NCBI GenBank assembly: GCA_022820365.1
Contig: JAJEFO010000060.1
Span: 1-58,716, forward strand
Direction of reading: 5' to 3'
DNA length: 58,716 nt
From: Silicimonas sp.
GTDB lineage: Bacteria > Pseudomonadota > Alphaproteobacteria > Rhodobacterales > Rhodobacteraceae
The notes under the pieces were generated by a model. That model was not told the origin of the DNA. It searched no databases and worked only from the letters and a program-made list of their open reading frames with translations. Positions 43,481 through 52,290 of this stretch are shown here, in pieces. Numbering within the stretch: position 1 is the stretch's first letter; each line of letters begins with the position of its first letter. The position numbers were made by a program, and so were the translations under genes.

Positions 43481-45160
43481 ATGGCGATTTCTCCGATTGA
43501 AGCCGAGATCCTACGGAACGCAATGGCCAGCGTTGCAGACGAGATGTACATCGCGCTGATGAAGGCCTCCTATTCGACCAACATCAAGGAGCGAAAGGAT
43601 CATTCCACTGCGCTTTTCGATCCCGACGGGCGGGTCGTCGTTCAGGGAGAAAGCATGCCGCTGCACCTTGCGTCGATGCTGGGACTGGTCGAGGTCGTGC
43701 TGGAAAAATTCGGCAAGGACGGCATGAAGCCCGGCGACATGTACATGTCGAACGACCCCTATGTCGGGCGCGGATCGCATCTGCCGGACGTGGCCATCGC
43801 AACGCCGATCTTTCACGAAGGGCGGCTGATCATGTTTGCCTGCAACATCGCCCACCATGCCGACATCGGGGGAATGTCACCGGGCTCGATGGCGGGAGGA
43901 ATGACCGAGATTTACCAGGAAGGTCTGCGTATCCCACCGATCCGGCTGATGGAAGACGGCAAGGTCGTTCAGGACGTGATGGACCTGGTGCTTCTGAACG
44001 TCCGCGTGCCCGAGGAAAGACTGGGCGACTACAACGCGCAGATCGCGTCGAACCAACTGGGAGTCCGCCGCGCAATGCCGCTTATCAAGCGTTGGGGGCC
44101 GGATCGGGTGATTGAGGGCTGCGACGCCATCATCGCCGCCGTTGCCCGCCGGACCCGTGCAGCGATCCGCGACCTGCCTGACGGCGTCTACGAATTCGAA
44201 GACCTGATCGACGATGATGGTCTTTCGCGCGAGAACATTCGCATCAAGGTTGCGATCACCGTATCGGGCGATGAAATCGAGTTCGATTTCCACGGCACCG
44301 AAAAACAGGTTGAAGGAAACAACAACGTCACCAAGGCCGGTCTTCAGGCGGCATGCCTGTACTGCATGAAGGTGCTACTGGATCCCGATTGTCCTCAGAA
44401 CCACGGGATGCTCGACCCGGTGACAATCAAGGCCGAGGAAGGCACGATCGTGAATGCAGCCTTCCCGGCAGCGTCCGCGGCGCGAGCGCAAACGGCACAG
44501 CGGATCGTCGACGTGATCTTTGGCGCACTGGCGCCTGCCTATCCCGAACGCATCATCGGCGCATCGAACGGCGCGAACACCTCGGCAGCCTTCTTCGGGC
44601 GCGACGAAAACGGTCGGTACTATGTCTATCTTGAAACGTTGGGAGGAGGCGCGGGCGCACGCGCCTACAAGGACGGAACCGACGGGGTCCAGATTCACAT
44701 GACCAACACCTCGAACCTGCCGATCGAGGCACTTGAGACCGAGTATCCGCTGATGATCGAGCGTTACGAGCTGGTCGAGGATTCGGGTGGTGCAGGCGAG
44801 TACCGCGGTGGCCTCGGACTTCGTCGCGACTACCGTCCGCTTGGCCACGAGACGACGTTCTCGGGCCAGGGCGAGCGTTTCGTCAATCCGCCATGGGGCA
44901 TTTTCGGCGGCGCTCCTGGAGGGACGGGACGTTTCGCGGTGCTCCATGATGACGGCAGGGAAACCAGGCTTGCCAACAAGCCCTCTACTTTGCGCGTCGG
45001 TCCAAGCGGCGTCATTAGTGTCATCACGGCAGGTGCCGGAGGATATGGCGACCCGAAAAGGAGATCGCGGGACGCCTTGGAAGAGGATCTGGAAAGCGGA
45101 AAGTTTTCGCTAGGATTCATTGATGACCATTACGGGAAAGCACGCAAGAAGGCGGACTGA
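43481..45160 (+). CDS. hyuB: Hydantoinase/oxoprolinase subunit B (HyuB)
   Basis: A 559-aa catalytic partner of HyuA, starting 3 bases after its stop. Family blocks are EAEILRNAMASVADEMYIAL, SYSTNIKERKDHSTALFDPD, DMYMSNDPYVGRGSHLPDVA with metal-site residues, NIAHHADIGGMSPGSM, and the C-terminal LETEYPLMIERYELVEDSGG with GGLGLRRDYRP. Together they form an ATP-dependent cyclic-amide hydrolase. It is the last recognisable gene of the regulon block. No palindrome copy or clear terminator was found after it. Confidence 0.92.
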   Translation: MAISPIEAEILRNAMASVADEMYIALMKASYSTNIKERKDHSTALFDPDGRVVVQGESMPLHLASMLGLVEVVLEKFGKDGMKPGDMYMSNDPYVGRGSHLPDVAIATPIFHEGRLIMFACNIAHHADIGGMSPGSMAGGMTEIYQEGLRIPPIRLMEDGKVVQDVMDLVLLNVRVPEERLGDYNAQIASNQLGVRRAMPLIKRWGPDRVIEGCDAIIAAVARRTRAAIRDLPDGVYEFEDLIDDDGLSRENIRIKVAITVSGDEIEFDFHGTEKQVEGNNNVTKAGLQAACLYCMKVLLDPDCPQNHGMLDPVTIKAEEGTIVNAAFPAASAARAQTAQRIVDVIFGALAPAYPERIIGASNGANTSAAFFGRDENGRYYVYLETLGGGAGARAYKDGTDGVQIHMTNTSNLPIEALETEYPLMIERYELVEDSGGAGEYRGGLGLRRDYRPLGHETTFSGQGERFVNPPWGIFGGAPGGTGRFAVLHDDGRETRLANKPSTLRVGPSGVISVITAGAGGYGDPKRRSRDALEEDLESGKFSLGFIDDHYGKARKKAD

Positions 45161-45395
45161 CTGCAACCCGGGCAAGGATCATCGTCAAGCAATCCAATGC
45201 CCTCCGCCCTGCAGAGACCATCTCGAGAACGGATGGCGAGACAAGCCTGTCGCGGGATCGAATCGTCGATCTCACGTTCTTGCCGGGATGCAAATTCGAC
45301 GAAATGAGGCCGTTGCCCGAGCCGGAAATCGGTCGAACGGGCTGTTGCAAGAGTTTGCCGGAGATGCCGGGTGAGTGATCTGGAACCACATCTTG

Positions 45396-45701
45396 TCAAA
45401 ATCCTTGCTGAATCGCGACTTGTTCAAGTTCCGCTCCATGCGGAGACGTCAGCTCGCTCATCATTTCTGGCACGACCCCGAATGCACGTTCGACAAGACG
45501 AACTTCGCCCCTGATGCCGGGCTGAAGCTGGAAGGCGTTGGCCCGCTTCTTGCGGACGGCGCGCATTTCCTCGAAGCCCTTGATCCCGGCGCAGGCCGTC
45601 TTCATTGACTTGAAGCCAAGGGTAGGCTTGATCAGGCGTTGGAAATTCCCGTGATCAGCCTCAACAGCTTGCCCGGATCGCTCACCAAATCCAAGATTGC
45701 A
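45396..45701 (-). pseudogene. C-terminal fragment of an IS6-family transposase
   Basis: In the frame ending at 45396 the sequence AVEADHGNFQRLIKPTLGFK, then SMKTACAGIKGFEEMRAVRK and QLQPGIRGEVRLVERAFG is the IS6/IS26-type transposase C-terminus, including the last catalytic-core Glu region. The N-terminal HTH and the first two DDE residues are missing; upstream of about 45701 the frame enters unrelated DNA. It is a relic. Confidence 0.7.
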
Positions 45702-45919
45702 TCGCCGCCCGTTTAATCTGGCGGCGCTTTCGGGCTTTCGACGGGGATTGCGTGGATCAGTGCCCCGCCGACAGCATTTCGCGGGCCCGCGAACGGCCGG
45801 CCGGGAGAACAAAACGGAATCATCTGCGGGCGGCCTGCCGTCGGCAAGGGTTTCGGGCACGGCTCCGCCGAGGCTGGTCCTGCCAGCGCCCGGCGGCTGC
45901 GATGAGGCGGGTTCCGCCG

Positions 45920-46188
45920 TTACGGCGAGCGCGCCGCCGCGGCACGTCGCAGCGCGAGCGCCACGTGCCCGAAGAGATCCTGGCGCGGATGGACCGAGGA
46001 CAACGACAGCCGGACCCGTCGCACGCTGAGCCTGAGCTGGCAGGCCACCTTCAGCAGTCTCGCGCGGATCGTCCCGTACTGCGCCCGGGACAGCGCCGTG
46101 CCGGCGAGGCCCACCGACCGGACGGTCTGGAGCAGGATCCCGGCGAAGGCCGAGAAGTACAGCCGCAGCTGGTTGGCCGCAAGTGATT
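45920..46188 (-). pseudogene. C-terminal fragment of an IS1380-family transposase
   Basis: The minus-strand frame reads ANQLRLYFSAFAGILLQTVR, SVGLAGTALSRAQYGTIRAR, LLKVACQLRLSVRRVRLSLS and stop at 45920. This is the conserved end of IS1380 transposases (LRLxFSAxAYxLL...LRGTELARAQxGTIRxKLLKIGA). The catalytic core is absent. Confidence 0.65.
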
Positions 46189-46387
46189 AAATTACGACGT
46201 TGCTGGCTGACCTGAGCCATTTTTCAGTAGTTCCCGCTAGAAATTCTTTTCGTTCATTATCAGCCTGTTGCGCTGGCGCAACGGATTTTCGTTCGTAGAC
46301 TTTTTGCGCCAGATCGGCCATTTTGCTGCGAAACAGGCAAAAGCCGAGCAGCAACATGTCCAAAACTCCTTACGCAAGCATCTGTCG

Positions 46388-46603
46388 ATGCCCGGGATGC
46401 TCAACGAGATGCGTGCATGCTTCGACCGCATCCCCGACCCGATCAAGGCACGCGACTTCAGCCTGCCCGACCGCCTGAAGTCCGGGCTCGCGGTGTATCT
46501 GGACCGGCCAGACGAAGTCGTCATCGTTGACATACTGCATTCCCGCAGCGATCTGCCCCGCCATGTTGCCGCACTGACGGCGCTCAAGCACGATGGATCC
46601 TGA
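46388..46603 (+). pseudogene. Chimeric ORF: transposase N-terminus fused to a RelE/ParE toxin C-terminus
   Basis: The first part, MLNEMRACFDRIPDPIKARD then FSLPDRLKSGLAVY, is the N-terminus of a common non-IS5 transposase family (family members continue FSLKIPSLLQFD). At the Y the frame passes into LDRPDEVVIVDILHSRSDLP then RHV, the last strand and tail of RelE/ParE toxins. The join is in frame, making a 71-codon hybrid with neither function. It marks a deletion between an IS copy and a toxin gene; no antitoxin partner remains nearby. Confidence 0.55.
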
Positions 46604-46662
46604 TTCGCGTCAGAGTCTTGCAGCCTTGGTCAGGTTCACGCAGAACCGATCACGCCGAAACG

Positions 46663-46857
46663 GATCTGGACCGCGATTTGGAGGACCTGCCAAGCGAGCT
46701 GCGATGGCGCGAGTGAATGTGCCGGATCAAGGCCGTGCTGTTCGCCAGCGCTTCGCCCGTTGCGCGGGAAGATCTGGCGCGCGAAGTGGTGCAGGGGGCC
46801 TCAGGTGACCTGCTGGTCGAGGATCTCACCGCCGATCTGGATGGGCGCTCCATTTAG
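46663..46857 (+). pseudogene. scpB: scpB-like fragment with an internal stop
   Basis: One frame reads DLDRDLEDLPSELRWRE, then a TGA where relatives have Trp (WREWM), then MCRIKAVLFASASPVAREDL, AREVVQGASGDLLVEDLTAD and an early stop at 46857. This matches the N-terminal winged-helix part of ScpB-like proteins found on plasmids and accessory regions of Rhodobacteraceae. The second half is missing. Confidence 0.5.
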
Positions 46858-47032
46858 GGAGCCACCAAAGTCTCCGAGGTCAATTGGCATGAGGACTCCG
46901 AAGATCACGTCAGCCGAAACATCTCCAGTTCTGCCAACGCAGATCAGAATCAAGACTTGTTAGCGGCGAGTCTCCGCAGATTATGGTGGTCCCCTGCATC
47001 GCGAACGGCGGTCGCAGGGAAGGCGGCGGGCC

Positions 47033-48004
47033 TCAGATCACCCGGTCACGCGGGTCACGGCCAGCGAAAAAATCGGCGAGGTTGTCCAGCACCCGGAACC
47101 CCATCGCCTCGCGGGCTTCGCGCGTGGCAGAGCCGAGATGCGGAAGCATCACCAGATTGCCGCATTGCATCAGGTCAGGTGCAATGCAGGGTTCGCCATC
47201 GAACACGTCCAGTGCGGCGCCGCCGATCGTGTTGAACATTAGCGCCTGAGTCAGCGCCCATTCATCGATGACCTCTCCGCGGGCGGTGTTGATCAGAAAG
47301 GCATCCTCTTTCATAAGATCCAGTCGGCGCGAATTAATGAGGTGCCGGTTTGCGGCCCCACCAGTGCAATGCAGCGAGACGAAATCGCATCGGGGCAGCA
47401 GATCCTCGACGGTGTCGACCTGGGTGGCGCTGCATTGGGCCAACGCCTCTTGTGCGACGCGGCTGCGGTTCTGGACAACTACCCGCATTCCGAACCCGTG
47501 GTGCGCGCGCTTGGCCACTTCCTGACCGATGCGGCCATAGCCGATGATGCCGAGCGTCTTGCCCGACACCTTGGTGCCCACCAGATGCGTCGGGCGCCAG
47601 CCGGTCCAGCGGCCTTCGCGCACCTCGCGCTCGCCCTCGCCCGCGCGCCGCGCCAACATCAGCATCAGCGTCATCGCGATATCGGCGGTGCATTCGGACA
47701 GCACGTCGGGCGTGTTGGTCACGGTCATGCCGCATTTGCGGGCCGAGGACTCGCATATGTGGCTGTAGCCAACGCCATAGTTGCCGATGATCTTTGCCTG
47801 CGGTTTGCCGACCTCAAGGACATCGGCGTCCAGTTTGTCGGTCACGGTGGGCAGCACGGCATCGTAGCGCTTCATCGCCTCGCGCATTTCCAACGTCGCC
47901 AGCGGCACGTCCGACGTGTTGAAGGTGGCATTGTAGTCCATGGCAAGCTGCGCCTCGACGGCGGCAGGCCAGCGGCGGGTCACAAGGACGGAGGGCTTGA
48001 TCAT
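47033..48004 (-). CDS. hprA: Hydroxypyruvate/glyoxylate reductase (D-2-hydroxyacid dehydrogenase) of the serine cycle
   Basis: 323 aa from the ATG at 48004 (MIKPSVLVTRRWPAAVEAQL), just after the mtkB stop; a start at 48046 lies inside mtkB and is rejected. NAD-binding motif LGIIGYGRIGQEVAKRA, catalytic Arg in INTARGEVIDEWAL, Glu in DVFDGEP, catalytic His in LPHLGSATREAREAM. In the serine cycle this enzyme reduces hydroxypyruvate, made by SgaA, to glycerate. The assignment rests on family plus the adjoining sgaA-mtkAB genes; glyoxylate reductase activity is also typical. Confidence 0.85.
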   Translation of the reverse strand: MIKPSVLVTRRWPAAVEAQLAMDYNATFNTSDVPLATLEMREAMKRYDAVLPTVTDKLDADVLEVGKPQAKIIGNYGVGYSHICESSARKCGMTVTNTPDVLSECTADIAMTLMLMLARRAGEGEREVREGRWTGWRPTHLVGTKVSGKTLGIIGYGRIGQEVAKRAHHGFGMRVVVQNRSRVAQEALAQCSATQVDTVEDLLPRCDFVSLHCTGGAANRHLINSRRLDLMKEDAFLINTARGEVIDEWALTQALMFNTIGGAALDVFDGEPCIAPDLMQCGNLVMLPHLGSATREAREAMGFRVLDNLADFFAGRDPRDRVI

Positions 48005-48005
48005 G

Positions 48006-48896
48006 TCAGGCGGCCTTTCCCATGACTTCAGCGACGGTCTTGCCAATCACGGCGGGGTTTTCGGCAATGGTCACGCCGACATTTTCCAGAATCTCGACCT
48101 TTTCGCTGGCGCTTTCGCCAAAAGCGGAAATGATCGCGCCCGCATGCCCCATCGTGCGTCCCTTGGGTGCGGTCAGGCCCGCAACATAGGCAACAACCGG
48201 CTTGGTCACGTGGTTGCGGATGTAGTCCGCGGCCTCGGCTTCTTGCGGGCCGCCGATCTCGCCGATCATGCAGATTACATCCGTGTCGGCGTCATTTTGA
48301 AACCGCTCCAAGATGTCCTTGAAGGATGAGCCGTTAATCGGGTCGCCGCCGATGCCGACAGAGGTGGACACGCCGAGCCCCAGTTCCTTGAGTTGCGCGG
48401 CGGCCTCGTAACCCAACGTTCCCGAGCGACCGATAATGCCCACGTTGCCAGGAAGATAGATATGCCCCGGCATAATCCCGAGCAGCGCCTTGCCGGGAGA
48501 GATCGTGCCCGCACAGTTCGGCCCAGTCAGCACCATGCGACGCTCTTTCGGGTAGCGCATCATGTAGCGCTTCACTCGGATCATGTCGCCCGCGGGGATG
48601 CCATCGGTGATGCAGACGCAATACCGAATGCCCCCGTCGGCGGCCTCCATGATCGAATCTGCGGCGAAGGGCGGAGGGACGAAGACAAGGCTGGCCTCGG
48701 CACCGGTCGCGGTCACCGCTTCCTTCACTGTGTCGAATACCGGTACGCCTTCGACCTTTTCGCCACCCTTGCCCGGCACCACGCCGCCAACGAGGTTGGT
48801 GCCGTACTCCAGCATGTCCTTGGTGTGAAACCGGGCCATGCGGCCAGTGATGCCCTGAATGATAACGCGCGTGTCGCGATCAAGAAGAATGCTCAT
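48006..48896 (-). CDS. mtkB: Malate-CoA ligase alpha subunit (MtkB; succinyl-CoA synthetase alpha family)
   Basis: 296 aa from the ATG at 48896, which overlaps the mtkA stop (ATGA). The CoA-binding Rossmann part has [20 protein letters not shown], the phospho-His segment is [15 protein letters not shown] and [16 protein letters not shown] is conserved. SucD and MtkB are hard to tell apart by sequence alone. Clustering with sgaA, hpr and mcl argues for malate thiokinase, which makes malyl-CoA from malate, CoA and ATP. Confidence 0.85.
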   Translation of the reverse strand: MSILLDRDTRVIIQGITGRMARFHTKDMLEYGTNLVGGVVPGKGGEKVEGVPVFDTVKEAVTATGAEASLVFVPPPFAADSIMEAADGGIRYCVCITDGIPAGDMIRVKRYMMRYPKERRMVLTGPNCAGTISPGKALLGIMPGHIYLPGNVGIIGRSGTLGYEAAAQLKELGLGVSTSVGIGGDPINGSSFKDILERFQNDADTDVICMIGEIGGPQEAEAADYIRNHVTKPVVAYVAGLTAPKGRTMGHAGAIISAFGESASEKVEILENVGVTIAENPAVIGKTVAEVMGKAA

Positions 48897-50092
48897 TTCA
48901 GGGCCCTCATGCGGGTGGCTTGGGTCAAATCTCTCTGCCATGCACCCACGGCGCGTTCGGCAGCTTCCATCAGAGTGCTGGCGCGGATGATTGGCAGGCC
49001 AGACTTGGCGAGGATCCTCTGACCCTCTTCCACGTTCGTGCCTGCAAGGCGGACAATGACGGGCACGTCGACCTGCACCTCTTTCAGGGCTTGAACGACG
49101 CCTTCGGCCACCCAGTCGCACCGGTTGATGCCGGCAAAGATGTTGACCAGCACGGCCTGCACATTCTTGTCCGACATCACCAGGCGAAAAGCCTTGGCGA
49201 CGCGTTCAGGCGTGGCCCCGCCGCCGATGTCAAGGAAGTTCGCGGGCTTGCCCCCGGCCAGCATGATCGTGTCCATTGTTGCCATGGCCAGCCCAGCGCC
49301 GTTGACGATGCAGCCGATGCTGCCGTCCAGCCCGACATAGCTGAGGCCCCGGTCGGCGGCGCGGCTTTCGCGCGGGTCTTCCTGGGACTTGTCGCGCAAT
49401 TCGCTGATCTGCGGATGACGGAACAGCGCGTTGTAGTCGAAAGTCATCTTTGCATCCAGCGCGATCACGCGATCATCACCGGTGACCACCAGCGGGTTGA
49501 TCTCTACCATCGTGGCGTCGAGTTCCGAAAACGCGCGGTAGCAACCCTGGAGAGTGCGCACGACCTGGCTGACAAGCCCGGGTTCGATCCCAAGCTCAAA
49601 CGCAATCTCGCGGGCCTGAAAATCCTGCAAGCCAACCGCTGGCTCAACGGTGGAGCGGACGATGGAATCCGGTTTTTCGGCGCTGATCTCCTCGATCTCC
49701 ATGCCGCCCTCGGTGCTGGCAACGATCATCACCCGCTGGCTGGATCGGTCCATGACGAAGCCGAGGTAGAACTCGCGCTCGATCGGCACGGCGGCCTCGA
49801 CATAAACGCGGTAGATGCCCTTGCCCTCGGGCCCGGTCTGATGGGTCACCAGCTTGCGGCCGAACATGCTCTCGCAGGCTTCCTGGATCGCGTGGTCGCT
49901 GTCGCAGAGCTTGACTCCGCCTGCCTTGCCGCGTCCGCCCGCGTGGACCTGCGCCTTGACTACCCACTTGTCGCCGCCGAGTTCGCGGGCGCGATAGGCA
50001 GCCTGTTCAGGGGAATAAGCCAACGCTCCGGGCGGAACCTCTATTCCGAAGCCCGACAGGATTTCCTTGGCTTGATACTCGTGGACGTCCAA
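48893..50092 (-). CDS. mtkA: Malate-CoA ligase beta subunit (MtkA; ATP-grasp)
   Basis: 399 aa: [20 protein letters not shown], the ATP-grasp segment [20 protein letters not shown], the metal/ATP region MVEINPLVV and [15 protein letters not shown], and the C-terminal [20 protein letters not shown] with [10 protein letters not shown]. Length and motifs fit SucC/MtkA. It forms a heteromer with MtkB and supplies malyl-CoA for the malyl-CoA lyase encoded about 2.2 kb away on the other strand. Confidence 0.87.
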   Translation of the reverse strand: MDVHEYQAKEILSGFGIEVPPGALAYSPEQAAYRARELGGDKWVVKAQVHAGGRGKAGGVKLCDSDHAIQEACESMFGRKLVTHQTGPEGKGIYRVYVEAAVPIEREFYLGFVMDRSSQRVMIVASTEGGMEIEEISAEKPDSIVRSTVEPAVGLQDFQAREIAFELGIEPGLVSQVVRTLQGCYRAFSELDATMVEINPLVVTGDDRVIALDAKMTFDYNALFRHPQISELRDKSQEDPRESRAADRGLSYVGLDGSIGCIVNGAGLAMATMDTIMLAGGKPANFLDIGGGATPERVAKAFRLVMSDKNVQAVLVNIFAGINRCDWVAEGVVQALKEVQVDVPVIVRLAGTNVEEGQRILAKSGLPIIRASTLMEAAERAVGAWQRDLTQATRMRALK

Positions 50093-50104
50093 GGCCCTGG
50101 CTCC

Positions 50105-51349
50105 TTACTCGGCGGCGCAAGCCACGCCGTAGTGACGGTGCAGCACGTCGCTGATGCCTGCCTGATTCGCCTTGCCTCCCAAGTCGCGGATGGCTTGGGC
50201 AAACCGGGTTGCAATTTCTTCAATGGCGCGGCGGTTCAACTGGTTGAGGATGCCGATGCGTATCTGCACCGGGGTGCTGAGCGTCGGCCAAATGCCGAAG
50301 TTCTGCGCGCGGCAATGCTGCACCAGTTCCATTTCGCGGCCCGCCATGTCACCCGGCAGATTCAGCACGACCAGCGAGGTCATGTTCGACGTCACCTCGC
50401 AGCCCATCGCCTCGAGCGCATCGCGCAGCACGGCCTCGTGGCGGATGTATTCGGAGGCACGCCTGGCGACGGTCTGTTCCAGCGTCAGGCGCAACGATTC
50501 ATGGAAGGCCGCGACGGCATAGCCGGAGTGGGTGCGGTGATAGGTGCCCTTTTCGACGTCCTCGCCCTCGATGATGCCCCAGTGGCGCGCCTCGAAGATC
50601 GGGTGATTGGCATAGGTAGCGGCCCCTGTTTCCTTCAGGCTGTCGATGAACCGGTCGGTGAAGGAAACCGGCGCATAGGTCAGCGGCAAGCAGCAGATGC
50701 CCTTCTGCGGACACGATGCCCAGCCTGCGGCCCCGGGGTAGTCATCGATACGGAAATTCTCGACACCGAGGGAGGAGACGGCGTCGACCAATCCCATGAC
50801 TCCATGGCGGTCGCAGGCATCCGAGAAACCCTTGAGATCGTTGATCCGGCCTGAGCCGGTTTCCCAGTGTGCCATGAAGGCCCATTTGGGCTGATGTTCT
50901 GCCAGGGCCATTTCAATCTCTGCGAGGCTGACCGATTGCCCATGCGGGACCTCGATCACGGTGACGCTCGCGGCTTGCGGGTCCATCGGGCTCGCGGCCA
51001 GCTCCCTTTCTGTCGCCGCCTTGATCCGCAGCGTCAGCGCGTCAATCCCTGAAAATGTGCCATTGGCAAAAGCCACGACCTTGTCGCCGGGGCGCACGGC
51101 GGAAAACATCATGTCCAGCGCCGTCCAGCCGGTCCCGGCGGCACCGAAGGTGTGAACGTTGTCCGTCCCCCAGATTTCGCGCAACATGTGCTTGCACTCC
51201 ACTATGCCGCGCAGGACGTCCGGCTGCATGTGGTCGGCAACGCCCGCGGCGGCGAACCGTGCCAGCACACGGGCATCGGTGTTGCCTGGACCCGGGCCGG
51301 CTGCCAGTGTTTCGGGGATTTCCAGCTGCGGAAAGATGTGGACTGTCAT
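50105..51349 (-). CDS. sgaA: Serine-glyoxylate aminotransferase
   Basis: A 414-aa class V PLP enzyme. Motifs are PGPGNTDARVLARFAAAGVA, FGAAGTGWTALDMMFSAVRP, VETGSGRINDL-type cofactor region (HWETGSGRINDLKG), DAVSSLGVENF and the PLP Lys in CPQKGICCLPLTYAPVSF. It transfers the amino group from serine to glyoxylate, giving hydroxypyruvate and glycine. It is the first gene of the minus-strand operon sgaA, mtkA, mtkB, hpr. Confidence 0.93.
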   Translation of the reverse strand: MTVHIFPQLEIPETLAAGPGPGNTDARVLARFAAAGVADHMQPDVLRGIVECKHMLREIWGTDNVHTFGAAGTGWTALDMMFSAVRPGDKVVAFANGTFSGIDALTLRIKAATERELAASPMDPQAASVTVIEVPHGQSVSLAEIEMALAEHQPKWAFMAHWETGSGRINDLKGFSDACDRHGVMGLVDAVSSLGVENFRIDDYPGAAGWASCPQKGICCLPLTYAPVSFTDRFIDSLKETGAATYANHPIFEARHWGIIEGEDVEKGTYHRTHSGYAVAAFHESLRLTLEQTVARRASEYIRHEAVLRDALEAMGCEVTSNMTSLVVLNLPGDMAGREMELVQHCRAQNFGIWPTLSTPVQIRIGILNQLNRRAIEEIATRFAQAIRDLGGKANQAGISDVLHRHYGVACAAE

Positions 51350-51439
51350 CGTGGGCCGCCTTTCTATTCGAAATTACTGCCCAAGAGGCCCGAGCTTGCG
51401 AAATTGCACAACGTCGGTTACTCCTGTTTTTGGTAGCTA

Positions 51440-51465
51440 AATGGGTGGGAAATTACCAACCCATT
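51440..51465. promoter_or_regulatory. Candidate operator between sgaA and the LuxR-type gene
   Basis: Inverted repeat AATGGGT / ACCCATT with a 12-base spacer in the 194-base divergent region. It could be a site for the divergent LuxR-type regulator. Evidence is only the symmetry and position. Confidence 0.3.
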
Positions 51466-51543
51466 ACGGTAAGTATTCGGGTGTATGCTAAAAGTGGTCC
51501 CATCCGTACGGGCAGTTTTCTGTGAATCGCGCTTGGAAAACAC

Positions 51544-52179
51544 ATGGTTAGCGAAATCGAGCGACCGATCGACATCATGCTGGCGGACCGAAATCCCCTG
51601 ATCTTGTCCGCCATGTCCGAGATTTTCGAACGTGATCCCCGATTCTCGCTCGTGGCAACTTCCGCTACTGCCGAAGGGTTCTTGGGCGCGGTGATTCGGG
51701 TGCCGGTCGACGTCGGTGTCATCGACTGGGACCTGCCGGCCCTTGGCGGCTCGAAATTGATCGAAGTGCTGCGAGAGCAGGAGCACGCGCCGAAACTGGT
51801 GGTCTATGGCGACGACACCGGCGATCTGCCCCGGCTGGCGATGACCGCTGGTGCAGCCGGTTTCGCTGCGCGGTCGGGCGAAGTGGAAGGACTGCTGGCC
51901 ACCTGTGCCGATGTCGCGGCGGGCAAGATGGTGTTCCCGTTCGTCGACATTCGCGAACTGCAGGCCGACCCGATCCAGACGCTCAGCCGCAAGGAACGCG
52001 TGATGCTGGAGGCGCTGTCAAAGGGACTGACAAACCGGGAGCTGTCGTGCGAGCTCGGAATCTCTATCAACACGGTGAAATTCCACCTGTCGAACCTTTA
52101 TGACAAGCTGTCGGTCAAGAACCGGGCGCAGGCGATCACGTTCTTCTACTCGTCCAGATTGCCGGGGCAGTCTAAGTAA
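51544..52179 (+). CDS. LuxR/FixJ-type response regulator, probable serine-cycle regulator
   Basis: A 211-aa protein. The receiver-like domain (about 8-125) has DIMLADRNPLILSAMSEIF and a likely phosphoacceptor Asp61 in GVIDWDLPALGG, but the usual acidic pair near the N-terminus is reduced to AD, so phosphorylation is uncertain. The LuxR HTH (about 142-200) is clear: LSRKERVMLEALSKGLTNRE, LGISINTVKFHLSNLYDKLS. It lies between the divergent sgaA operon and mcl, and no kinase gene is adjacent. It probably controls the flanking C1-assimilation genes. Confidence 0.85.
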   Translation: MVSEIERPIDIMLADRNPLILSAMSEIFERDPRFSLVATSATAEGFLGAVIRVPVDVGVIDWDLPALGGSKLIEVLREQEHAPKLVVYGDDTGDLPRLAMTAGAAGFAARSGEVEGLLATCADVAAGKMVFPFVDIRELQADPIQTLSRKERVMLEALSKGLTNRELSCELGISINTVKFHLSNLYDKLSVKNRAQAITFFYSSRLPGQSK

Positions 52180-52290
52180 TCTTGTTTCGTTTGCACGCAA
52201 TCGCACGCAATAAAATTGCTTGACAGATTGAGAATTCGCCTGTCTGTCTGGCCCACATCTTGAATTCGCCAGACTCCAGGAGTGGCCGAC

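Noticed and set aside
48006-50092. Naming the pair as succinyl-CoA synthetase sucDC
   Set aside because: The sequence alone cannot exclude it, but the operon with sgaA and hpr, and mcl nearby, fits malate thiokinase; no TCA-cycle genes are adjacent.
48920-50854. 644-codon plus-strand ORF
   Set aside because: Antisense across mtkA and sgaA, both with full sets of catalytic motifs.
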